Of a stretch of DNA of 64,000 bases, positions 37,901-49,844 are shown piece after piece. The position numbers and the translations under genes are program-made. Numbering within the stretch: the stretch's first letter is position 1; the number at the start of each line of letters is the position of its first letter. Under the pieces are notes generated by a model, which was not told the DNA's origin, made no database searches, and saw only the letters and a program-made list of their open reading frames with translations. The stretch comes from Fragum whitleyi. Its lineage: Eukaryota; Mollusca; Bivalvia; Cardiida; Cardiidae. Location: contig OX411552.1 of the NCBI GenBank assembly GCA_948146395.1, positions 10,559,686 to 10,623,685 on the forward strand, given 5' to 3'.

Positions 37901-38477
37901 TATGACATGTCTGTTTATAAAATAAGTCAAAATAAAATGCTTGTATAACAACGTTTTGGGTCCGAGTTTTATACCAACGGTTGTAGTAGTACCTTAATAG
38001 TAATTTCGGCTATAGTTTGTTACAATATGAGCCAATTTTATCCAACTGTCATGCAGTTGCTATTTCTGTACCAAATGACCCTATTCCATAATGTTTTGGC
38101 TATACCACTATAGCTATGACAGTCGTACGTTGCTAAACTGCTTGTGTACATAAATAGCTTCATTTTGATATATAATATACTTGGACATACTGCTTTTTCT
38201 TGGCAAATGAAGTGCACTCAAAATAAGGTCTAAACACTTTACACGAACCATCATATGTGAAAGCACATGCAAAAAGGATTTCAAATTTTTCATATATCAA
38301 AAATTGAGTCCTTACCACAGGCATTGTTCCAATAATAAAGCTAACAAAAATCTTGCTTGTTTAATCGTATATAGCGTTTTTGAACTTTACAACATGATAT
38401 ACAGTCGTACTTCTCAAAAATAATCCGTTCTACTAGGTTTAAGATTTTGGTTCAAACCTACATGAAGCACATTGTTA
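34926..38477. other. Long gene-free stretch
   Basis: About 3.5 kb without any recognised exon or repeat. The longest frame, 130 codons on + at 35074-35466, lacks a domain, signal peptide or splice context. A 101-codon minus frame at 36098-36403 is similarly featureless. MDP1 exon 1 could be hidden in this stretch, but I did not find a matching splice donor. Confidence 0.4.
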
Positions 38478-38893
38478 CAGTTACTAACATCAAAAATTGA
38501 TATTCTTCTCGATCAATAACATTCTAAATCCCCCAGCGTTCCTTTCATTCATTCCAAACACTCAATCAAACCATTTAAAAACGCTCCATAATAAATAAAA
38601 CGATAAGATCACAACTTCATGCAAAATAAATATAGCTAGAAAAAATGGTGATTTTACTGAAATAATTGACAATACTAGCGTCTGATTGGTTCTTGAAGAA
38701 ATATTTCAAAAAATGTATGCATATTTTATCAAAGGGGGTAATAGATATCGCTTATTTTGTTCATCTGGAACAAAATAAGCGATACTGGATTACTTTCCTT
38801 TAATTTCACTGAAAACTTGATCCTCCCGCTCATTCAATTTCCTTTCAAATTCCAAAATTATTCACCTTGTCAATTTCATGATGTTGTTAACTG
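38478..38893 (+). mobile_element. Family A MITE, full length
   Basis: TA-CAGTTACTAACATC, CCAGCGTTCCTTTCATTC, a near-perfect CGCTTATTTTGTTCATCTGG / AACAAAATAAGCG hairpin and CATGATGTTGTTAACTG-TA are visible. The left inner block is worn. Confidence 0.9.
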
Positions 38894-38895
38894 TA

Positions 38896-39949
38896 GCAGA
38901 TATATATGTCTGCTTACCCATAAAACTTTTGCAAGGTGCTAAAAAACTTTCTTGTTTACTTGATTTCTGTTCTTAGAAAATAATGAAAATAACTTCAGGT
39001 GGCAATGGACAGCGGCCTCCCGACTCTATGAACCGGAAGTGGGTTTTCGTTTATTTTACGGATCTTTTTGCGCGTTGTTTTAAAAGACCGGTTTTCGTAA
39101 GATTCTTCTTGTGGAAATAACGTAGAATTATGATGGTAAAACTTCATAATATAGCTTCTTATCAACATTTGATAACAATTGAATGACTGGATCATTAAAT
39201 TGAACAATAAAAATGCGTTGAAACCGTCATTCCATTAGGGGGCACACTTAAAAATAACGAAAAACTTTCTTATTTGCATGGAAAGGTACGCTGAATTTTT
39301 TACCAAATAAAGGAAAAATGTAGATTGTAAACATATTGTAAAATAAGAAAAATTTATTGGGTAATTTCTTCAAATAATAGTGGGTTTTTTGGCATTTTTA
39401 CCTGTTAAAATTACAAAAATTAGTGCATTTTTTACTTTTGAAAGCAAATTGTGCAAATGCAATTGATCAAAGATAATTTTTTCTTGTCAATAGCCATTGT
39501 GTACATGTATAAGGTCTATCAAAATGTATGTGTTTTATATCTATAACCTAGTACAGAGTTTATACAAGACCTAAAACGAATATAACCGTTTTACTGAAAA
39601 ATGGCCTATACCACTCAAGGGCAGATAACTCTAGCATGAAAACGAGCGTGGAAAGGTACTTTCAAATTTTGATATAATGACTACACAATGTTAATCTACA
39701 ACATATGTGACCAAGAAAAAAATTCATTGGGCGGAAAAATGACGCCATGTGTCCATTGCTACCTTAAGACATTTAACAAAAAAGATATTCATAGTATGAC
39801 TGCGGTCAATGATCATACCTTTATTTGATCAATGACTTTTCACTGTATGTCTTTGAAATAGACAAATAAACAACAATAATGGTAGATTATCATTTTGATA
39901 AACCAATTGCCTAATAAGTGAAATTATCAAAAACTTAAACCCCGCTTTC
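38896..39949. other. Gene-free stretch
   Basis: AT-rich, with no exon or repeat recognised. Confidence 0.4.
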
Positions 39950-40265
39950 GTTGATTTCACCATATCTGACGTCATCTAAGATGAGCCAAATAAGTGACGT
40001 CACAAAGAATGCTGCATAGCAATCGCGTGCTAAATGACACGCTATAAGTAAATATGTTTTTCGAACTTACTTATTTTGTTTCACTTTTGCAATAAAGAAA
40101 TGAAATTATCGTTTGATTTTCAAGAAAGATCAACTGATAATTAATTTCACGAACAACAAAAGCTATATTTTCACTCATGGCTCTGCCAATCGTGAAAATA
40201 TAGTTTTTGTAGTTCACTCAATGAAATATCGATCGATCTTACACTGAAACAAACGGTTATCCTCT
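39950..40265 (-). mobile_element. Foldback family B, copy 3 (inverted)
   Basis: The flank with CCCCGCTTTCGTT and two TGACGTCA octamers (39967, 39995) comes first. The hairpin at 40105-40264 follows, with ATTATCGTTTG ... CAAACGGTTATCC ends and a CATGGCTCTGCCAATCG tip. This is the mirror order of copies 1 and 2. Confidence 0.8.
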
Positions 40266-40600
40266 AATTAATTAGACGTAAAGGTCTTTTTCTACTGAGA
40301 ATTAGTATCTAACAGAGAAGTAAGCATGGTGCAAAATATCTCGAAATTGTCATGCAGATGAATAAAATATGTGTTTTCTTTGGAGTTTGTACAGATAACA
40401 AGAACAATTATTTAGCCGGTTTTTCAACATATGGTTGGGAATTTTGGGGAGCTTTGAGACGTTCTGTTATTCGGATAATTAATGTTGGTTAAAGAATGTC
40501 AAAACACTGTCAACATTACCGGTTCATTCATTAACAATGTAAGAGAAATTTGGTATACCTTTACTGCAGAAATGTTGTGCTTTCCCCTTTATCATGAATA
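40266..40600. other. Gene-free stretch
   Basis: Nothing recognised. Confidence 0.4.
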
Positions 40601-41038
40601 CAGTTGATAACATCGTGAAATTGACAATCATTCCGATCAATATCATTCTAAATCATTCACTCAGCGCTCCATTCATTCATTCCAAACACTCACTCAAATC
40701 GATCAAAAACGCTCCAAACTCACTGAAAAACATATAACAACAACTTCGTTCAAACTAATAATGGCTAGGAAAGAAATCGGGATTTCACTTATTTAATTGA
40801 AATCGTAGGCGTCTGATAGGTTCTTGAAGAAATAGAGAGCTATCTAATGAACTTGTATGCATATTCTATTAAAGGGAGGTAATCAATATTACTAATTTTG
40901 TTCATCCTGAACAAAATTTGCAATACCGGAATACCTCCCAATAGATGCACTCAAAAGTCGCTCCACACACTCATTCAATTTCATTCCTTAATCATTCCAT
41001 AATCATTCACCTTGTCAATTTCACGATGTTGTTAACTG
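40601..41038 (+). mobile_element. Family A MITE, full length
   Basis: TA-CAGTTGATAACATCGTG to CACGATGTTGTTAACTG-TA. Every internal block is readable and the hairpin tip is GTTCATCCTGAAC, as in the 29991 copy, to which it is very similar over long stretches. Confidence 0.93.
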
Positions 41039-41169
41039 TAAAGGGTGAACATCAGATCGAATTTTTGCCACCTCGCCTAACTGAAAGGGTAAACTGCAGC
41101 TTAAATGACTAACTAAAAGTACTTTTTAACTCATTTTGAACTTGTTTCTAAAGAGATTTTTGTCTCATG

Positions 41170-41511
41170 CAGTTAGTAACATCGGGAAATTTACAATTGT
41201 CTCGATCAAAACCATTCTAAATTGTTTGGTTTGCGCTCCACTCATCCTTTCTAAACACTCAAATCACCCAAAAAATGCTCCGTAATCGTTCAAAACGATC
41301 AACGTTATACTGACATTAATCCAATTTTTCAACGGTTTTCTTCTCTTTCGTTGGTGGTTTGGATTTCCCACTTGGGGGAAATTAGCGATATTGAATTAAC
41401 TTCCTGAAATTCCATTCAAAACTCGCCACACACTCATTCAATATTATTTAATAACATTCCGAAGTCATTGAAAGATTATTAAACTTGTCGATTTAACGAT
41501 GTTTTTAACTG
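41170..41511 (+). mobile_element. Family A MITE, shortened
   Basis: CAGTTAGTAACATCGGG opens the copy, with TG in place of TA on the left. GCGCTCCACTCATCC, TCGCCACACACTC and TTAACGATGTTTTTAACTG-TA follow. The left arm of the hairpin is lost. Confidence 0.82.
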
Positions 41512-41573
41512 TACCTTTTTTTAAGTCTATGTCTTATATAGCGTTTGATTAAGATATCTTGCTTTATTTTCAG

Positions 41574-41637
41574 ACTACACATTATGGCCTTTCTGGGTTG
41601 ACAGACAGATGAACATTGAATTGCCTTTTAAACAAGT
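41574..41637 (+). CDS. MDP1: MDP1 exon with the second catalytic Asp (HAD phosphatase)
   Basis: This 64 bp exon is bounded by TTTATTTTCAG and GTAAGTG. Read as G|AC TAC ACA..., it encodes DYTLWPFWVDRQMNIELPFKQ. The family carries a start motif D-x-D-x-T/V-LWPFWVD, and the DYTLWPFWVD part is nearly diagnostic for magnesium-dependent phosphatase 1, a small cytosolic HAD phosphatase reported to act on glycated protein sugars. The first residue is the second catalytic Asp (the general acid/base); the nucleophile Asp two residues earlier would be in exon 1. The exon enters in phase 1 and leaves in phase 2, which fits the exon at 59143 exactly. Exon 1 should end in codons for F-D-L/x plus one G before a GT; I did not find it in 148-41573. 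Codon use shows no decay. Family A MITEs end 63 bp upstream, close to the branch-point zone. Confidence 0.88.
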
Positions 41638-41643
41638 GTAAGT

Positions 41644-42299
41644 GTTTTGCTTATTTTCACGATACATTTGCGTTACTTCCAACGTTTTGGTAATTTGGCT
41701 ACATTTTAATCTGCATTGATTGTTTACAAATAAGTCATTCAACATTTGCAGTTTTCAGATTAACTTCACGTATAGTAGAATATCAATCATGTTCGTCAAC
41801 TTGTAATTATAATACATGTATATATTTGTTTCTTTTCATACTTTCTTGTTAACAATTATTCTTGAACACATTTAAAATAAAATGCAGGTTGAATGTACCC
41901 CAATGTGTGAATATATTATACTAATGGTGTTTTTCGAATGGCGTTTTCAAGTTGTTTTGCGGTGTTAAAATTGATGTTAGTTTGGATCAGTTTTTGTGAG
42001 AATGAAACTTTACTTGACAGGTTTTCGTGTGAATGAAAATTTACTGTAGTATTTCTTAACTAACCTTCAGCAGGTAGTCAAGTCTTCATATTTTGCGATC
42101 ATTTTGCCAGCTAAGCATCAAGCAAAACAACGCTGGACGAAGGCATTAGACCAGCAAAGGCAATTTTATGATTGTACAGGCAGTCATTTAATGAATTTTT
42201 TAAGTATTCTTGGTGTTTACTTGAAAAAAAGCTTTCTATTTTTTTTTTTTTATTTTATTTTTTTTTTCGTTTGATTGATATTCATTAATTATTATTATA
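41644..42299. other. MDP1 intron, unique part
   Basis: AT-rich intron sequence with a T-rich tract at 42238-42266 and no repeat recognised. Confidence 0.4.
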
Positions 42300-42715
42300 A
42301 TATGACCTTCGTCGCCGGAGTGAAAAAAATACCGTTGAATATTTTTGATTTTACATAGGTGTTATTACACTAATGAAATAACTATGCAAATGAGCTCAAA
42401 ACGAATTGCAACACTATTTTGTAACCGCAAAAATGACGTCATAATGTATATAGTGTGACGTCAGTTTTAAACGGCGTTAAAAGTTTCGCGGAAAATTGAA
42501 ATGTTGAATTTCAAGAATTTTGACCTTTCGGAAAAACTCGGGTCATATTATAATAGAGGATATTGAATGAGTGGTCATGGAATACCGAATTTATTAAACG
42601 AGTCATCTATAAACAGATTAAAACTCGGCGTAGTCTCGTTTTTGTCTGTTTATAGATTACTCGTTTAATAAATTCGGTTTTCCGTGACCAATCATTCAAT
42701 ATCCTGTATTACTTG
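42300..42715 (+). mobile_element. Foldback element with 65 bp hairpin arms, copy 2
   Basis: Left part: GGTGTTATTACACTA, two TGACGTCA octamers (42434, 42456), TTGAATTTCAAGAATTTTGA. Right part: an imperfect hairpin at about 42572-42706 pairing GATATTGAATGAGTGGTCA, ACCGAATTTATTAAACGAGT and ATCTATAAACAGA with their complements. The 24510 copy keeps the left part and little of the hairpin. Confidence 0.75.
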
Positions 42716-43071
42716 TCAATGTATCTTTATATTGATTACTTTTCTAGAATATTTCATTTTGGGTCTGAATTATTTTCAAATATTAAAACATTATACATAA
42801 TACAGTTTCCACCCTTTCTCGATAATCCAGGAAGAAAAATAATCGGTATGTATACAATGCACATGTCAAGCACATTATTAACTGTTGTGGGTAGAGCTTG
42901 GGACGAAGGGGTAAAGGGTGGTTAATTTAATTTTTTGAAAAGCACTAGCACTTTCTTTGGTTTTGATATTTTTTCTCAAAATGTTCTATAAATTTATCGG
43001 TAGTAAATGTGACCAATCAAAATCAATCATACAAGAATGTGCTCCTATCATGGGTTTCAGGCATTCGGAAC

Positions 43072-43491
43072 ACCACTCGGCCAATCTCACGATCAACCTC
43101 GGATGTACGTAGACATTACGGGAAACACTTGGAAAAAGTCGATGACGTCAAGTAAAATGGCCTTAGCCCTCGAAACTTTGAGTGAAAACATTCGACGTCG
43201 TCAACGCTACGCGTTTAAGTCACTGTGGTGTAACCATCGGTCCCTTATATAAATATCTTTAGATTCTTAGATAACGGCTAAAACATGTTAGTTTTTGAGA
43301 ATGATTCGTCATTCTCAAAAATTAAGATTTTTCAGCCGTTATTTTCTATAAAAGATAAAAATCTACAGCGCTAATTTTTCTTACACTGTTTCCGCCTAAC
43401 AAAATGCACGATTTTGTTACATATCCATCCGCATTACATACATCCGAGGTCTGTTGCAGTTTACGGAAATGGCCGAGTGATATTTCGAATG
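43072..43491 (-). mobile_element. Foldback family D, copy 2 (inverted)
   Basis: CATTCGGAACACCACTCGGC at the left and GGCCGAGTGATATTTCGAATG at the right. TGACGTCA is at 43143, and the TTTTTGAGAATGATTCGTCA hairpin core lies within 43273-43340. The sequence matches 32537-32982 when reverse-complemented, including the TTTTGTTAGGCGGAAAC block. Confidence 0.88.
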
Positions 43492-43619
43492 GTGTTCAGG
43501 AGGACAAAACGTTGCAAAATAAATGCAATTTATACCCCTTTGAACGCAAGTGTACGTGCAGAGGGGCTATAAGTTGCAAACAGAATGTATCGGTTTTGTC
43601 ATCCGGAGCACATGGTAGG
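43492..43619. mobile_element. Short hairpin MITE (family C), copy 4
   Basis: GTGTTCAGGAGGACAAAACG pairs with GGTTTTGTCATCCGGAGCAC. The tip is CAAGTGTACGTGCAGAGG. It directly abuts the family D copy, the same order (after inversion) as at 32353/32537. Confidence 0.78.
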
Positions 43620-44107
43620 GCTAACAAAACGAGCGACTACCTTTAGTACACTGCATAATGTTTTTTTTTTTTTAATTTATCTAAAAAGGTCTTTCTTACA
43701 TAATCTTAATGTTTCTTATATTTCACGATCTCTTTTTGACTTATTATCAGATCAGACGTTTATAAACTTGTTAATTTCATAGTTTGTGCTTTTTTTCAAG
43801 ACAGAGCGCACTTATATTAACAATTTTTAGAATAAATACCAGGTTCCATATTGATCGAACGGAATAACTTTATAATAAATTTTATAACGAGGGCTCTGAT
43901 TGGGCGAAACATACATTAATGCGTGTCCCGGTCAATCACAACTCTCTTGAAGAAACCCCAAGGCAAATCGTTAATTTAGACTGGCTAAAAATACGGAACC
44001 TAATTTAGACTAGCCTTACTTCCTCGTTTCCAGAGCTCTGTTTGTAGGTACTCTTACAATTTATCAATGTAAGCCTATTTGATCAATTATTTGCAATGAC
44101 TTTTGGC
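43620..44107. other. MDP1 intron, unique part
   Basis: No exon or repeat was recognised. Confidence 0.4.
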
Positions 44108-44412
44108 CTGGCAGGGCAGACTCTAAGTGGCGGGTCATTGCATTTTAAGTTAAAGTTAATCAGCTTATTAATAAAACCCCAATTTCAAATATAGTTGACC
44201 ATATAAACTTGAAACATTGACTAATCAGTGGGAAACAAGACCCTCGTAAGTTACGAGGTTTCGTTACCCAAGGCAAAAATGTCTTCTCTTTTGAAACGAG
44301 CTCCATTCCTTTGGCTTTAAGATTTAAGATGCAGTTATATAGATACCTCAACAATGATGTTGTGAAAAGTAATCTCGCTAAATTAAGTCACGGCATAGCC
44401 ACGCCCTGCCAG
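44108..44412 (+). mobile_element. CTGGCAGGG-end element, copy 1
   Basis: CTGGCAGGGCAGACTCTAAG and TAGCCACGCCCTGCCAG are inverted ends. The interior has ACCCTCGTAAGTTACGAGG as a short palindrome. Related copies lie at 46598 and 56001. Confidence 0.78.
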
Positions 44413-44640
44413 TTCAATATATAGCACAATACTCAAATTTTCGGGCTGCTTTTTAACAAGCACACTCATTTGGTAATAGTAAAATATAGTGCATTAAGGC
44501 ATATTCTTCAAGCTTGCGAAATACAACAGAATTTTTCGACAAATAAGTAAAGCTCTTAACTTTAATTGCTTGCGCAAAGAAGCATAATTGGCTTGCATGC
44601 GGTCATACTCATGTATGTCAGTCTACTCACACTGTTCATA

Positions 44641-44777
44641 TGTCCTGCGCTCGGGGTGACAAAACGGTGCAAACTGTTTGTCAATTTTAACCCGCTTTGC
44701 ACATGCTATTGCGTGCAAAGCGGGGTAAAATTAGAAAAAAAGTTTTGCAGCGTTTTGTCTTCCTGAACGCAAGGCAG
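44641..44777. mobile_element. Short hairpin MITE (family C), copy 5
   Basis: GTGACAAAACGGTGCAAACTG on the left. ACCCGCTTTGCACATGC and GCGTGCAAAGCGGGGTAAAA form the inner arms. GCAGCGTTTTGTCTTCCTG and GGCAG close it. Confidence 0.85.
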
Positions 44778-44824
44778 TCCTACGTTCAAGATGCGAAAAC
44801 GTTTGCGTAGTTTAAATTTTATCC

Positions 44825-44910
44825 TGTCCTGCATTCAGAATCACAAAACGTTGCAAACAGTTTTAAAATGGAAAACTGTTTGCACCGTTTTGTCATCCTG
44901 AACGGAGGGC
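44825..44910. mobile_element. Short hairpin MITE (family C), copy 6
   Basis: TGTCCTGCATTCAGAATCAC and AAAACGTTGCAAACAGTTTT pair with AAAACTGTTTGCACCGTTTT and GTCATCCTGAACGGAGGGC. The GC-rich tip found in copy 5 is absent, leaving an 86 bp hairpin. It starts only 47 bp after copy 5. Confidence 0.85.
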
Positions 44911-45642
44911 TGCTTTGCACGTAAGTACGTGCTGCTTGATAAATGTTTCACCAAAAAGTCATTTTGGATGCAAGTGATCATCATATAAACACGCCATTAT
45001 GGTCATCGTTAAGTGTTTTAAAAAGCAGGAATTTTAACTAGAGCTTGAGGTTTATGATATCGGTGACGTTATGCATTTTGATCGATTTGAATAGCAAAAG
45101 TTAAGTAAAAAAACATAGAATCAAGTTCAAAAAATTAATTGTAATCCACCCATTAAATGTAATGTACATGTAATATACCGCGATTTTATGTACATGAACT
45201 TGACCCCGGCTCTTTAGATTAATAAAGACCTGTTGATTCAATTTCAGATTTGCACGTGCTTTCATAAGGTACAATTGCAAACGATGTTGAATGTAGTACA
45301 TATTCGTAAATTGACAAAATATGTCAGTTAACTGACAATTAAGCGAACTTTCATAGAGGTCGAGATCGGGTCAATTTAACCAAGGTATAATATACAAACA
45401 AAATATCAAAACATATATTTTTCTCCATTGATTATCCCCTTTTCTCCTAGATTCGTGCATCTTAATGATAACACCCGTGTGTACATCTATAAAAAGTGTA
45501 CATCAAAATAATTTCTTGGTTATCAATTTCAGAATTATGTTATCCAATCTAAAATAAACAAAAAATAATCATAAGTCTACAAATTTATATCAAAATTCTA
45601 CTCTAAAGTGCGCTGGGGTGGCCAGTCTAATTCAGACTAGAG
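44911..45642. other. MDP1 intron with weak repeat trace
   Basis: 45245-45365 resembles 24905-25020 (see there). Otherwise featureless. Confidence 0.4.
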
Positions 45643-46012
45643 TTTCTCATTGGATTCGTGCATCTGATTGAAGGAGCTTATTTGGGGTTATTACAAAGAA
45701 TTTGTCCCATTCTTTTTTTCTTTTCGCTATCTTTAACGTAAAGTTAGTCCATATGATAATTTTCAACCCTGAGATTTGCACATGTTGCAGACACAGACAG
45801 TATTTTCAAAGATGGTATGACGAAGTTAGTCGGCCATTTTTGGAAAGTCGGTAATTTCTTTAAATTCATTAGCTATCTGCTTATACACGAAAAGAAAACA
45901 TAATTCTAAGTTTTTTTCTTCATTTTTCACACAGAGTAAAACTTTACACAGTTAGGTTTTACAAAAGACCTTATAATATTAGATATTTGACATGCACGAA
46001 TCCAATGAGAAG
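45643..46012. repeat. Inverted repeat pair TCTCATTGGATTCGTGCAT
   Basis: TCTCATTGGATTCGTGCAT near 45644-45662 is matched by ATGCACGAATCCAATGAGA near 45993-46011, a perfect 19-base pair about 330 bp apart. A looser repeat of the same word (CTCCTAGATTCGTGCATC) is at 45446. The ends may mark another foldback element. Confidence 0.6.
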
Positions 46013-46597
46013 GCACGAATTGATGAGAAACAGGGATAACAAGTTTGGCTTATCCATACAAGCAAAAATATCAATTTCTGCACATAGAATAATTCAATGA
46101 CGAAATTGGCAGACTCTTGCGAAAATTAATTTGATTATACACGACATAAAAAAAAAAATTGTCTAACGGAGACACGATTTATCTAAAGCCAAAACTTCGG
46201 GACAGAAGGCGGATTTAATTCGGATTTTCTTTTCTTTCTTTTTTTTCTTAAAAAAATACATTTTTTTTTCAGAATTTATCAAAACACGCGTTATTTACTC
46301 TTCTAATCGTACAATTGAAACCTATCTCACCGAATTCTTAGCCGTTTTTAGTTCTGTCAGATATGACCGATGATTTCCGTAGATAAAAGGAGAAATCCAG
46401 ATCTCCTAATGGTTTTGATCTACCATCTCGAAATCTCGAAAAAAATTTTGCCGACATTGCACCTGATTTTGTTTAGATAACTGTTGATCAAGTAGCACGT
46501 GCCGGGTTCTAAGATTACTCCTTCTGCAGACAGTTATCAATGCGCACAGGTAAATAATGACGTTTTGGTCTGGAGGGTATAATCTACGATTTTTCCC

Positions 46598-46949
46598 CTG
46601 GCAGGGCGGAGCCTAAGCAACGGGTCGATGCACTTTAGGTTTAGGTAATTCATCATTTAATCATTATTATTTACTTTTAAAGATAGTCGACATTATTTAC
46701 TTGAGATCGAAAAGCGTTGGTTGGTAACCAAAGCCTCTCAACTTCAGCTTGTCCAAGCTGAAGTTACGAGGATTTGGTAACCAAACGATGAAGTGTGTTA
46801 ACTCTCTCTAAGCACATGAAACCTTTAGCTTTTAAGATACAGCTACTCGCATGCGTTAACGATAACAACCAACTAAAATTTCAAAGAACCCAAAGTATTG
46901 TAAAAGTAAACTCGCCAAATTACGCCACGGATAAACCCCACCCTGTCAG
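46598..46949 (+). mobile_element. CTGGCAGGG-end element, copy 2
   Basis: CTGGCAGGGCGGAGCCTAAG starts and CACCCTGTCAG ends the element. The interior hairpin AACTTCAGCTTGTCC/AAGCTGAAGTT is flanked by GGTAACCAAA words in both orientations. Confidence 0.8.
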
Positions 46950-47551
46950 GTCAATAATCTTAGATTATAAATAATGGCGTTTTAGTCTAGAGGGTAAATA
47001 ATTCAAAATTTCTGGCACTGTTCTTGCTACAGTTGTACAATTTATAGTGAGGCGTCAAAGATCAATTTTACATTGAAAATGATAGGCAATAACGGTTTCT
47101 CGATACTCACATAAACTTGCGGAACTATAGTATAAACTGACCTGAAATGGGAGATAAAATTCTGTAATCCAATCGGCGAATGAGTAGATGCCGGGAATTC
47201 CTCTAACTGATAAGCCTGATTCGTTTGTATTCGGTTAGTAAACTGTTAACGTATCGATGCTAGGTGGGAGGATAATTGTTCTTGTTATCCATTTATATTA
47301 TATGAGAATTTTATAGACACACACATACAAAACCAAAATCAAACCCTATACCCTATGTATCTAGACACGAAATTTACGGATGTAAAGTTTGCGGTTCTCA
47401 ATTTCTCATATAATCTTATTATCACATTTGAGTCTGTATATTGTTACATTTCCAATATTTTGAAACAAGAGGGAGGCATAAACATTCGATATTAGACAAA
47501 TCAGGAAATACAATAAGAATCTTCATTCGAAGAAGGGTCAAAATCATGTCA
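46950..47551. other. MDP1 intron, unique part
   Basis: Nothing recognised. Confidence 0.4.
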
Positions 47552-47665
47552 ATATACAGAGCATATGGTGAAGACTCTGGTCAGACTGTGCGGATGTACA
47601 GGCTGGCCAGAAGCTTTGCTTTGCGCACATGTTTGTTAAATTGTTGGAAACGCCACGAACACGCT
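47552..47665 (-). repeat. CTGGCCAGCC-type dispersed repeat, copy 4
   Basis: GACTCTGGTCAGACTGTGCG, AGGCTGGCCAG, CTTTGCTTTGCGCACATGT and GTTGGAAACGCCACG are the reverse-complement order of copies 1-3. Confidence 0.65.
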
Positions 47666-48417
47666 CATTTATTATGAATATACAATACAATTAGGGAGAG
47701 TTTTTTTCAAAATCTGTTAATTCTTTTTTTTTTTCCAATTTCAGCATCGAATTTATTTAAAAGTCTGGCTTTGCAAATGCATTAAATATTAACATATGTT
47801 AATGTTTAAACAACAGACGAAGCGCTTATTACATTGGTAAAAAAAACTATGAGATAACATCATCCGGGATACGTAATAAAAACAGTTTGCGCAATCCTTA
47901 CTTTGACCTTAGATGGCATCTTAGATAGTTACAAACTTTGGTTTTAGATAAGGGTTATTTACTGTTACCTGCTTTGGCTTTAGAAGGTTAGATTGTGATA
48001 AGATGGCAATAACTATACCGTGCGAAATACGTAGGGGTACAAAATTACAAACATAATACCACGATACCATGAGGAAACGACGTGAGCTTTTAGATGAGAG
48101 TACGATATAATATCTGTCATACTCTCATGTTTTGTTTTTTTTTTTAAACTATCCTGTTTACGCACATGCACTGTATTTGTCTTACTCTCTTATTGTCATC
48201 AAGTAACCTCTTTTCCCACATAACTTCTATTGTCTTCATAAACGAACATCCATTAAATATCCTTGTCTTACACATGTGTAATATCATATTCTAAATGACG
48301 TCATCCGACGTCATCTAAGGCCCATTTTCGCGGGATTTTGGTCATCTGCGCGTTTCAATTTTTTTTAAGTACAAAAAAGTTTTTTAAGTAAGGAAAGAAT
48401 CTGTTGCTCAATTTTCT
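47666..48417. other. MDP1 intron, unique part
   Basis: One TGACGTCA octamer is at 48296. No exon was recognised. Confidence 0.4.
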
Positions 48418-48527
48418 TTTAGACAAGCCGATCTTTACCTCGTCTAGAATAGAACAGTTCTTAAACTGCTAAGACAGGCATGATAACATTTCTATTCTAG
48501 ACGCGGCTAAGATCAGCTTGTCTAAAA
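48418..48527. repeat. Hairpin TTTTAGACAAGC ... GCTTGTCTAAAA
   Basis: TTTTAGACAAGCCGATCTT and CTCGTCTAGAATAGAA pair with TTCTATTCTAGACG and AAGATCAGCTTGTCTAAAA around a short CAGTTCTTAAACTG inner stem. Arms are about 38 bp with a few mismatches. Confidence 0.75.
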
Positions 48528-48864
48528 AAATCTCATGACAGATCTTATATATCTTATGCTGGCAATCTCAACGCAATACACTCCGGTTCGTCGTTCTTGT
48601 GTGATCAAATTCTGAACGCGTTATTATGGCCTTATTATTACTCGATTTTTTTTGCGAAGAACTTAAAGGTCTTTGCTAAAGTTCTGCACAGCCCATAAAC
48701 AGGGAGATACAAAAATACAACGACTAGAATATATGAGAAAAAATCTCTATAGATTGCTATTTTACAAAAAGAAACACGGCGGAGTAAACAAACACTTCTT
48801 CTCAATCTTTTGTTCCTATAGTCGCGTCATCACGCCAAATGAATACTTACGGTTAATTTCATCC

Positions 48865-48896
<32 letters not shown>

Positions 48897-49164
48897 TTGA
48901 GAAATGCCCAGCCTTCATGATACACAACCATTTACGAACGTTTAGAAACCGTTCGCCGTGGGCATCGTTCTTCTTAGAAGCAGGGAAAATATTAGTTTGG
49001 AATAAACTTAACCAACTTCAAACCGGTATCTGCATTTTTTCTAACTTTTTGACAAGAAAAGAAAAGAATCGAATAGAAAATTACTTTCACTGAGAGATAG
49101 ACCAGTTTCGAGAATTTCAGTACAGAAAATACTTTTATATTATTGAGATAACAGTAACTATTTA
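48528..49164. other. MDP1 intron, unique part
   Basis: Contains the T28 run at 48871-48898. No exon was recognised. Confidence 0.4.
48871..48898. repeat. T28 homopolymer
   Basis: An uninterrupted run of 28 T. It could be the poly(A) tail of a minus-strand retroposed sequence, but no body was recognised beside it. Confidence 0.9.
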
Positions 49165-49300
49165 TGGAGAATAACATGTTAGTGTCTAAAAATAACAATG
49201 TTATCTGGTCGAGGTTGGGAGAATTTATCAGGACGAGGCTTTGTCGAGTCATGATAATTTCTCACAGCCGAGACCTGATAACATTGATATTTTAAGACAC
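49165..49300. mobile_element. Foldback element, copy 2 of the 2520 family
   Basis: ACATGTTAGTGTCTAAAAATAA, AATGTTATCTGGTCGAGGTT, GACGAGGCTTTGTCGAGTC and GACCTGATAACATTGATATT then TTAAGACAC reproduce the 2520-2665 element with its paired arms. Confidence 0.7.
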
Positions 49301-49844
49301 ATATCATTCTATTTATCATGCAATCATTTTTCACTACTTAATCATAGTAAACCTTTAAAATCAAAGAAATTCATAAGAAAGTTTTTGCAAATTGTTTCTA
49401 AAAATAGACACGTCATGTTATCAGATAGGCGCTATCAGGTCAATACAGGCTTCGTTGCATGATAAAGTACAATACAGGTATAAGATAAGAAATAAGTATA
49501 TTATACTTATCCTACTTATCCATTATATGGAAGGTACATTTGAGTAAATTAGGTCAATTTGTCAATTTGTTAAATTTACCCCACCCATCAATGTTCATTT
49601 TGAAATTCGGGGTACATAAGTTCTCATTTATTCTACATAGCTTTCCAAGAATAATTTTTTAGTGAACTTTTGTTTCGTTGTCAAGCAAATAGACTATTAG
49701 AATTCAAAATAAAAATTCATCTTTAGTATCAGTAAATAATCATTTTCGTGCTTTATTTACATGTAAGAGACCGATTAGAAGTTAGTGTAAGTTTAATCAA
49801 TTTCACTTTAAAGCCAAAATATGCCAACCGTGTATATAAATGAT
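49301..49844. other. MDP1 intron, unique part
   Basis: Nothing recognised. Confidence 0.4.

Noticed and set aside
48871..48898. Poly(A) tail of a processed pseudogene on the minus strand
   Set aside because: No recognisable coding body or target duplication is next to the T28 run.
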